Part shown: positions 56,041 through 64,000 of the stretch, one piece after another
How positions within the stretch are numbered: the stretch's first letter is position 1
Layout: every line of letters begins with the position of its first letter
The notes under the pieces: generated by a model
Seen by the model: only the letters and a program-made list of their open reading frames with translations
The model's database searches: none
Told to the model about the DNA's origin: nothing
Origin: Castor canadensis
Taxonomy: Eukaryota; Chordata; Mammalia; Rodentia; Castoridae
Length of the DNA stretch: 64,000 bases
Direction of reading: 5' to 3'
NCBI RefSeq assembly: GCF_047511655.1
Contig: NC_133400.1
Location: 7,398,001-7,462,000, forward strand
Made by a program: the position numbers and the translations under genes

Positions 56041-57930
56041 TACATGCTCCTTCTTAACAAATGGCAGCATCATCCTGTATATGGGGACTCATTCTTGATT
56101 TATTCCACCTCCTCAGTTCATACATCCAAACTATCTCTAAGCTCCCAAAATCCAGCCTCCTAGACATGTCTCAAGTTGGGTCCCTTCCCTCACTCTCCAA
56201 GTTCGGACTTCCATCACCTCCATGAGCATGTCGCCTTCTAAATCTCATTTTCCCCACTCTCCTGGGCTTCTACTCCACACCAGAGTGATTGCTCCAGAGT
56301 CACTTTGGGGATTAAGTACCATCACAAACTTCTGTAAGGTCTTTGGAATGAGCCTTTGTCCCTGTCTCTGAAAGGTGAATGTTCCTGCAGATGGGCCAAG
56401 CAGCCTACTCATGTTCTTATCTTGCCTTTCTAGCTGATTACAGATCTAGATCCTTCTAGTTTGGGGTGTTTTCTTCCCAGGGTGTGTGCTTCCCACTTTT
56501 CTCCTTGGTCACCAAGTGTCTAAACAGTTCACAGACAACTCCAGTACTATGTGCCCTTTCGAATGCTACCCTCATAGGTGGCTCTCTTTCTGGTCTGCCT
56601 CCCTGATGTGACAGCAAGAAATTAGTGTCTGTGACAGCTTGTTATCAATGCCCTTTAGGTGGAATCCTAGCTGAGATGGATACAAAGAGGCTTTTCCTTG
56701 TGCTCCAGTTTCAGACAAGCTGGAGAATGCTCATCAGCAGAAACAGTGCTTGAAAAATATGCATCCTGTGGCAAGAATGCCATATGGAGACACCATAGGA
56801 AGTTTCCTTCTTCAGGAGGTATATTCTTCATTCCAGACCTGCCAGAGCACATACTTGATGGGGTCAACCTCTCCTTTTGGTTAAAGAAGAAAAAGAAGTC
56901 TGGCTTAGAATTGCAACTCCAAGCATGTGACAAATTTCTAGAAGACCATGGGTGCTTTTCTGGACAGCTTACAAATTCTGCTCCAGATCGGTGATTGTCT
57001 TACCACCTGGACCAAACTCTGACCATTTTCCATTGTAGCCTCTTCTCCCCACCTCCAATCCTATGAGGCTATTATAATTCCTCATTTAAAAATGATAAAT
57101 TTGAGATAAGGAAGATTTAGAAAGATGTTTGATATTATTTCCATTAGTGTCAGAATCAAGATTTGAACTTAGGTTTCTCTCTATTCTCTGACCCTGATTC
57201 CAAAATAAGGAAGTGAAAACATTTAATTAGTCACTTAAAACAACATGTGAACATGACCTTTAAATCACTTTACTAATTTCTTCACAATGGCACATGTATA
57301 AAGAACATTTTCAGCTCTTCAGAAGGCATTCAGAGACCGTGTAGGAGACATTGCTTTCATTCATCCACCAACACAGTGTGTGAGCATCTGTTTCCAGTGG
57401 GGAGGAAAAGGAACAGGGAGAAGAATTCAGAGGTGGGGCAGCCTCTGGAGAACACTGGAACTTGGTCTTAATTTTCTAAAGTTATAAAACACAACAGGCT
57501 CATTGGACACATTTTAGATGAAACAGAAAAGGATAAAAAAGCATCAAACACCACATTTAATGCCATGTTCAAGTGTAGTGGGCATCTAGCCCCCTTATAC
57601 TTACTTTCCCCTTCTCCTTTAGGAAATGGAATCCTTTTTTTTTTTTTCTGGGAATTTCCTTCTCTGCTCTAACTTTATGCCTTCCATAGGAATTTCTGTT
57701 TTGTCCCATGACCCTTGTACCATCATTCTCTCCTCCCCTACCACAGGCCAGGAGGAGTACCTGATTCAAATGGGCTATACACAGACAGCCATTGCTTTGG
57801 ATTTGAAACTTGAGGTCAGAAAGAGCAATTGTCTTTCTCCAGGAATGGAGAGTATGAGATGAAAAAATTATTAAAAACACTCAACACTCAGATTTCTACC
57901 AGGTGAAAATTAGTGTCTGCTAATAAGGGA
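56041..57930. other. Mostly unassigned, possible MIR near 57070
   Basis: 'attcctcatttaaaaatgataaatttgagataagg' near 57078 suggests a minus MIR. Frames of about 100 codons at 56698-56994 (+) and 57569-57880 (-) contain K-runs from A-tracts and no known domain. Confidence 0.4.
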
Positions 57931-57934
57931 TCAG

Positions 57935-58090
57935 CATGCTTGTCTGGGCTTAATTCTTGTTTCTGCTCTTCAGCAGCTGTGTGATTTGGGCAAGTCATTT
58001 CACCTCCCTGTGCCTCTGGTTTTTGATCCATAAAATGGTATTGTTTGGAGAATTTAATTGGTTGATAAATGTAATAAAGTCTGTAGGTCA
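57935..58090 (+). mobile_element. MIR SINE
   Basis: 'ctcttcagcagctgtgtgatttgggcaagtcatttcacctccctgtgcctctgg' is a well-preserved MIR core, followed by 'ataaaatggtattgtttgg'. Confidence 0.7.
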
Positions 58091-58749
58091 ACAATGTGCA
58101 CACTACTGGTTCTCATAAATGTTCACTGCTGCCTGTATTTGAAGTTGTGGAATGATGGTAGGAGCATTTCCTGTGGAAGGACACAGACTCCAGGCAGTGA
58201 GGGGATACTGCTGGTGTTCAATTTTCTTGGTTCAGGTTCATTTCTAAGGGCTACTCCCAAAACTTGGCCTTTCCTTGGATTCTGTGAGCCCATAAATTCC
58301 CTTTTTGTCTGAGCTGGCTCAGCTTTTCCTTCAACTTGCCACCAAGAGTCCAATAGCTACGTTTACTGCACACTTAGCATGTTTAATATAAATGAGTTAA
58401 TCATAATAGTAATATAATACTCATGGCCATTAGTTAGCAATAACAAAGTTCAACGCTTTGACATTTTTGCTTCAGATTTTAATTTTTATGATTATTATTA
58501 CACAAAATGTGACAGATATCATTAAGCCTCTTTTGTACTTCTCATCACACTCATTTTCCTTGAATCTTCCCAAGAGAAAACTGGAAGCTTGTGAGCATCC
58601 TTCACTCCCTAACTGTCCCCATTTACTACATAAGTACGTGACAGTAAGTAATGTATGGTACTGAAACATGTTAGCAGTACAGTGGGCGGCGATACTTGTC
58701 CTTCTGTGACTTCCTTCTAAAAATCAACATACACATAAACCCAGATCTT
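58091..58749. other. Unassigned sequence
   Basis: No gene or named repeat recognised. Confidence 0.45.
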
Positions 58750-59634
58750 TCATTGTAGGTGTTGCAGTTTTCATTATTTGAATGTGATATAATTTACCTC
58801 TTCCTCTCCTTATGGATGCATAGACATTTTCTCTTATGATATATTTTATATATGCTGCACTCACAGATGGTTAGCATGTGTGTTAACTTCTGTGTATGTG
58901 TGTGTGTGTCTAGAACACATACATTACAGAAGTGGAATTACTGAACTTGGACATCTTTAACATTACTGTCAAATTGCCAAAATACACATCCATCAGCACT
59001 GCACACATGGTCCTGCCAACAGTTGGCATTGTCACTTAAAAAGAGAGAAGTGCCAATCTTTTTGGTTTAAAATGATATTTTATAGTATTTTAATGACACT
59101 TCCTCAATTAATAGAAAAATTAAGGAAATTCTTATGTGTTTCTGGGTCATTCATATTTCCTTTTCTAAGAATCAAATGCATGTAACTTTTCCTAATTTTT
59201 CCATTATGTTATTTGCTTCATTAAAAATGAAGCATTCTTTACTGATCAGTTAAATGCCTTCACCAAGGCTGTGACTTATCTTTCTCAATTTTATGATACT
59301 TTTAGTTATATAGAAACTGAAATTTTTGTTGTCATCAAAATTCAGTCTTTTTGATGCCTTACTTAAGAAATTCTACACTACTGACTTGTAAGTATATTCT
59401 TATATATTTCATTCCTGTTAAAGTTTTGATTTTGTTTTTTATGTTTTATGCAATATATTGAAACTAGAATTTATTTTTCTGTGGTATAGCAAAAAGATTT
59501 GGTTTTATTTTCTTCCTCTATGATTATCATTTCTAGCAGCACATTTTCATAAAGAATACTTCCTTCCCTTGTGCACTGGCAATGTCAACTCTTGCTACAT
59601 CAAGTGTTTATGTCCTTGTGACTCTGTTTTTAAC

Positions 59635-59690
59635 TCCCCATCCCATCCCATCCCACCCCACCCCACCTCACCCCACCCCATCCCATCTCA
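59635..59690. repeat. (CCCAT/CCCAC)n pentanucleotide repeat
   Basis: Eleven or so CCCAY-type units arranged CCCAT, then CCCAC, then CCCAT. The minus strand has regularly spaced GGG/GGGG runs, giving G-quadruplex potential. Confidence 0.95.
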
Positions 59691-60696
59691 CTTTGCTCCA
59701 TGTTTTGTCTACCTATCTCTGGGCCATTCTGAGATGCTCTAATTTAAATATCATATCTTACAGAAATGTCCTGTGGTCAGTTTTAAATTTACCTGTCAAT
59801 TCTTGGACATTTCTATCACAAAGAGTTCTAATTCCTGCCCCTTGATTCTGGGAAGTTTTTAGAATGTGGAGGAAATGCTGTCTTGAGACTTGCAGTGCTA
59901 GGTTGTAAACTGTAATACAGTTTCTGCCTGACACCCTCTTGGGACACTCACCTTTGGTACCCAGCCACAGGCTGTAAGGAATCCAAACAGTCACGTGGAG
60001 GGTGTGTGTGTGTGTGCATGTTGCAGCCAACAAGCCCACTGTGGTCCCAGATGGCCTTCAGACGACCCCAGCCTGGGGAGTGCTTCCAGCATCTCCTGCT
60101 GATACCACTGAGAACAGCTCAGACTGGAGATGTAGGAACAAAATAAACCACCATTGTGCTAAGCAACTTAGATTCTGAGGTGGGTTATTGCAAAGCAAAA
60201 TATGTGGGAAGTGTTCCCTCCATGTTGTTCTTCACAATTGCCTCTGCTGTTAGATATTTCCTCAATACAAGTCTTAGGACCTATTAACTTCCATGGAAAA
60301 CCCTGTTGGGATTTTAATTGTAATTGTATTAAATTTATTGATTAATTTGTAGGGACTTGAATTCTTCATATGATATTAATTTTCCCATTGATAAATGTAG
60401 TTTGTTTTTCCATTTATAAATTTTTAGGTCTTTCATTGAATCTTATTACATTTCACCCTACAAGTCTTATACATTTAAATAAATTCATTCCTTAATAACA
60501 GTAAAATACCTTGAACTTTTTCTATGGTATTTTCTAATTGATTGGTGTTAGTTTGTAGTGTTGTCATTTATTTACTTTTATTTTGAAACTATATCCAGAA
60601 ATTTTGCTTAATTATCTTTTTTATTCCTAACAGTTTTATTTTCCTGTAAAAATTTTGGAATAATTTTATATATGGAAGAAATTCATTTCTTTAACT

Positions 60697-60783
60697 CTTT
60701 TTTTTTTTCAAATGTGTTGTTTTAACTTAGGGCTTCATGCTTGCTAGGTAGGTGCTCTACCTCTTGAGCCACTCTGCCAGCCT
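60697..60783 (-). mobile_element. ID-like half of the composite SINE
   Basis: T-run, then 'ttaacttagggcttcatgcttgctaggtaggtgctctacctcttgagccactctgccagcc'. No B1 part follows. Confidence 0.75.
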
Positions 60784-60989
60784 CATTTCTTTAATTCTTT
60801 TTTCCATTTTTTGGCCTACTTTATAAACTGAGACCTCTGAGAAAAAGGAATAATATTGTTCATAAAAGACCTTTTGGACTTTTTCCTAACCTTCAAAAAC
60901 ATGCTTCTACTATTTCATAACTGTATTATTTGTATAGTGGGTTTTTAGAAATCATTTTGCATTAGGATAAACATTTTTGGTCTCACTCT

Positions 60990-61073
60990 AGGATGGGTGT
61001 AGCTCAGTGGTAGAGTGCATGCCTAACATGAGCAAGGCCCAGAACTGGCTCCTCAGCACTGCAAAATAAATTT
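60990..61073 (+). mobile_element. ID element (tRNA-derived SINE)
   Basis: 'ggatgggtgtagctcagtggtagagtgcatgcctaacatgagcaaggccc' is a typical rodent ID body with an A-box ('tagctcagtggtagag'), followed by an A-rich tail. Distinct from the ID-like unit of the composite SINE. Confidence 0.85.
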
Positions 61074-61255
61074 AAAAAATATAAATGAAAATGAATAAAT
61101 AAATGCAAAAATCTTTTTTTCCCTAGTTCCCTAAAATTTTCTGTCATGAATAAATATTAACTTTTGTAGAATGTTTTACCTATATTATGGGACGTGATTG
61201 TTTGCTCTGTTGAACCATCCTTGCATTTCTAGGATAAGTATCTGCTTGGTCATAA

Positions 61256-62519
61256 TGTCGTGCTCTGCTCCCTCGGGCCACAAGTGCCATCAGAGCATGG
61301 GACATCTGTTTGTAGTATGTGAGTCAGCTGGAATCTTGATAACATTTGATCAACCAATCCCCAGTGGCCTGCTGATTCTTTTCAACTCTCCCTTTAAATC
61401 CAGATCTCATAGATGGCACTAAGCTTCTACAAAGAGCTACATAAGGCCTGCTCATACCTTTTTTATGGGGTTGAAGTCCATCAGGGAATCAGTTGTGGCT
61501 GACCCACTCCCTCCTTTGTGAAGTTTCCCACCACTTGTCCACCCAGAGGCTTAACTGTCCATGCATATCTTTTCCCAGATCTATCATTTTCTTAAAGGGC
61601 TCAAAGTGCTGATGTTCTAAACCTATTATTTTCTTCTTCTTTTTGTAATTTAGAGTTCTTATGCAAGGAATTTTTGCTTCTCTTTCTTGTCTTTCTCCTA
61701 CTTTTTCTCATTCTTGTTCATTTAAACTTGCCTTGAGAAAGAGTAAAGGAGGGAAAATATTTGTTCTTTTCCTCTTTATTTTCTAGTTTTCAAAACAATG
61801 AGTTTGTTAGCATCCTTCAAATCATCATAGACCCATAAATTTCAATATTATTTGTGTGTTTCATTCAAGGACAGCATCAAATTGTCTCATCTTTGGCCAA
61901 TGGAAGTTCCTTCAGGTGGGCTCCTGGGAGTCTTGGGGACCCCCATTTTCCCACTTGGCCCAGGTCACCTGGCACGTGTCATGTCAAGATCTGAAAGCAG
62001 CCATTTCTCCAAGGAATAGGTCTTCCTTTAAGAGAGAAAAGGTATTTTGAGGTTCAGAGTCTGAGCACTGGGGAGGTCTTTGTGTTTTGTTGTCATTATG
62101 TCCAGGTCTGTTCAGTGAATGACTCTAGGAAAAACATGTTTAAGAAAAAAATACTTTAGAAAGTTATACAATATAAATGCTCAACTCAAATATATATTTG
62201 TGGTTCATTTTGACCTTAGGAAATATCCACTCATTGAATTGAATTTCATCATTGGATTATGTTGTTTTACATCACTTGAAATAATTTCACTTTGATAAGG
62301 TCATATTTTACAGTTGTGTTAATTTGTTTAGTTTTCAAATTTAAAGTATTTGTCCTTATTTTGATTTAAATTGTAAATTCAATTTGATAAGACAATTTCA
62401 TGGTTCCAAAGGCCTTTCTGATAAACAGGTAAATGCAGAGAAGTCTAGGGTCCTACCCTGTCCCTATCTGTGGCTGTGTTTTTGTAATTATAAGCAACTA
62501 CATACCATATCACCCATTT
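61256..62519. other. Unassigned sequence
   Basis: No gene or named repeat recognised. Confidence 0.45.
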
Positions 62520-63240
62520 CTTAAATAAAAGGTAATATACTACCCAGGCTTTTCTATTCTTTGCATTTTTAATTAATCATAATTTCTGATGACCATGCCA
62601 TGGCAGTAAATAGATATAAATTTTTTCCTTTTCATACCTGCATACTACTCTACTGCATACACTCTACTGGAGCGGCACACCAGAGTTTATCCAGCTATCC
62701 ACATACTGGTGGACATTGGCACCATTTCTAGATTTTACTATTGCAAGTAGATCTTCAATGACTAGTTTGCTCACATCATATTTTTTAACAGTGTGCTTTT
62801 TCCATTTTCCATACATAGTTTTGCTATGCATTTAAAAATTTCTTGTCTGAGGAACTGTATCATCTGGAAGTTGTACAAACAAGTATTAAAGACTCCATTT
62901 TTGCTTCACCAATACATATGTATTTGTATGCGAATTTGAACATTCATTGTGTATTACGTGTGTTTCAAACCTTTGGAGATGTAGAATTCTGTGTCACTGG
63001 CATTTTACTCTTCATTTTTCCCTTATTACCAAAGCTGAGGATCTTTCTTAAAATAAAAAGCCGTTGCATTTTTTCTCTGATTTCCTATATCACTTGTTCA
63101 TTTTTCAGTAGGATTATTATTTTAGAAGTTTTTTATATATGCATGCTTTAACTTTTTTCTGATACAGGTTGTAAGTATTTTCCATATTTGTTGTTTGCTT
63201 CTTAATCTGCTTATAATGACTTGTATTTATTTGAAAAATA
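62520..63240 (-). mobile_element. Decayed L1/HAL1-like remnant
   Basis: 'gagtttatccagctatccacatactggtggacattgg', 'gtaagtattttccatatttgttgtttgcttctt' are reverse-complement L1-type words. A 102-codon plus frame (62843-63151) is a shadow in AT-rich sequence. Confidence 0.5.
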
Positions 63241-64000
63241 CCTCTATTTTGGGATCTGATCTTTCTTTCATCACCTTACCCCTTCCACCCTTATGAAAGG
63301 ACGGCATTCCTGTTACCTTCTTAGCGCCATAGTAATTACTGTCACTTTGTGTAGAAAAGGAGAGGAGCGCTCCTTTGTCCATGATCTCTGCCTTGTCTTG
63401 GAAGAGGATTTCCTTGTACCCAAAGTCTCCAGGTCAGGAAGAAACCTACTTTCTCATGAGTACCTGGCCAGAAGCTCTGGAAAATCCAAGTCATGAAGAT
63501 TATCCGAGTTGTAGCCTGACGTCATCTGGTTCGGCCACTTGTTGGCTATGTGACTTGAGTAAGCCAATTTATCATCAGTGAGAATCATTTTACCTCCTCA
63601 TGAGGTGACATTGTGAATTAACATGGTGAGAATTGTCACATGACCTTGCATGTAGCTTTCCTTGGCTGTTTTCTGGCTGGAGGTGCATCAATCCTCTTCT
63701 CCACCACATGGAAGGGGAAATTTTTTGACTCTTTTCCATCCTGGCCACTAACTCATATACTAATTGAAGACAACCAATTAATTCTTCTTTTCTCTAAGGC
63801 TGTGGTTCTTTCCAGCAAGTAAGTGATTCTTTTCCTCTTTCAAAATTCATTTCTTTCTATCAGTTCGTAGATTTCCCATGAAACATTACCCACTTATTGC
63901 TGGTCCTTAGCACCTTGGAATTCCGAGGACCACAGGTGTGTTGAGAATGCCTGCATGCCTGCCCCTAAAGCCACTTCTGAGATCTGATGATCCCATTACC
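63241..64000 (+). other. Unassigned, with a MIR near 63515-63640
   Basis: 'gttcggccacttgttggctatgtgacttgagtaagcc' is a MIR core on the plus strand. The rest, to the right edge, shows no recognised gene. Confidence 0.45.

Larger units (their letters stand above)
58750..61255 (-). mobile_element. Decayed L1 with later insertions
   Basis: Reverse-complement L1 words run through: 'cagaagtggaattactgaacttgg', 'tactgtcaaattgccaaa', 'gttgggattttaattgtaattgtattaaatttattgatt', 'tgttgaaccatccttgcatttctaggataag'. Interrupted by a pentanucleotide tract (59635-59690), an ID-like SINE part (60697-60783) and an ID element (60990-61073). It may comprise more than one old copy. Confidence 0.6.

Noticed and set aside
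2203-60783. ID-like units as functional tRNA genes
   Set aside because: A- and B-box-like words are present, but the units sit in SINEs with A-rich tails and cannot fold into a proper tRNA with an anticodon arm that I can see.
1-64000. CRISPR arrays, phage, operons or a bacterial-type system
   Set aside because: No regularly spaced direct repeats, no Shine-Dalgarno-linked gene runs, and the repeat content is clearly mammalian.

Overview
The window looks like non-coding nuclear DNA from a mammal, most likely a rodent. It is AT-rich and full of microsatellites. It carries B1-type (7SL-derived) SINEs, a stand-alone ID element, many copies of a composite SINE (B1 monomers plus an ID-like tRNA-derived unit), L1 elements of several ages, and ancient mammalian repeats (MIR, L2, MER5/MER20 hAT elements, MLT1 LTRs). 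B1, ID and the B1+ID composite together fit a non-murine rodent. From memory of the composite's sequence I favour Castorimorpha (beaver group), but I cannot confirm that without a search. I see no bacterial-type genes, operons, CRISPR arrays, or convincing host protein-coding or RNA gene. The window is best read as intergenic or intronic DNA.

The centrepiece is a full-length LINE-1 on the minus strand (about 13440-20573, 7.1 kb). It has a perfect 17-bp target-site duplication, a 5' end reading CAAGATGGCGGC, and a 1.5-kb 5' UTR with two sets of internal duplications. ORF1 is broken by one TGA. ORF2 (endonuclease, reverse transcriptase, Cys-rich domain) has four in-frame stops, a 1-base deletion, and a 4-base deletion that removes its normal stop. 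The 3' UTR has a G-rich polypurine tract. This L1 landed inside the ORF2 of a much older L1 lying on the same strand (about 11800-13422 and 20591-22330). That older element was also hit by a short L1 3' end with its own 19-bp duplication and by a B1-like SINE.

Layout. 0-11.8 kb: an L1/HAL1-like remnant, a long L2 remnant, SINEs, a MER20 copy, a (CT)n(GT)n tract, MIRs, an MLT1 LTR split by a B1, and an unusually repeat-free stretch (8.1-8.9 kb). 11.8-22.3 kb: nested L1s. 22.3-32 kb: SINEs, a candidate processed retrocopy (24.3-25.4 kb), an old L1 3' end (27.5-28.2 kb), a candidate conserved element (29.5-30.1 kb), an LTR-like block and two (TA)n tracts. 32-47 kb: SINEs, MIR/L2, a second candidate conserved element (40.8-41.2 kb), an MLT1 LTR and a MER5 copy. 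47-64 kb: more SINEs, a 5'-truncated young L1 (51.1-52.1 kb), an unnamed repeat shared by 47.5 and 53.6 kb, and decayed L1 sequence.

The genes here are only those of the L1: ORF1 (RNA-binding chaperone) and ORF2 (endonuclease/reverse transcriptase), both now broken. The SINEs have A-rich tails and would have been mobilised in trans by L1 machinery. Most SINEs (18 of 21 counted) and nearly all L1s lie on the minus strand. All family names come from recognising consensus-like stretches by eye, with no database search.
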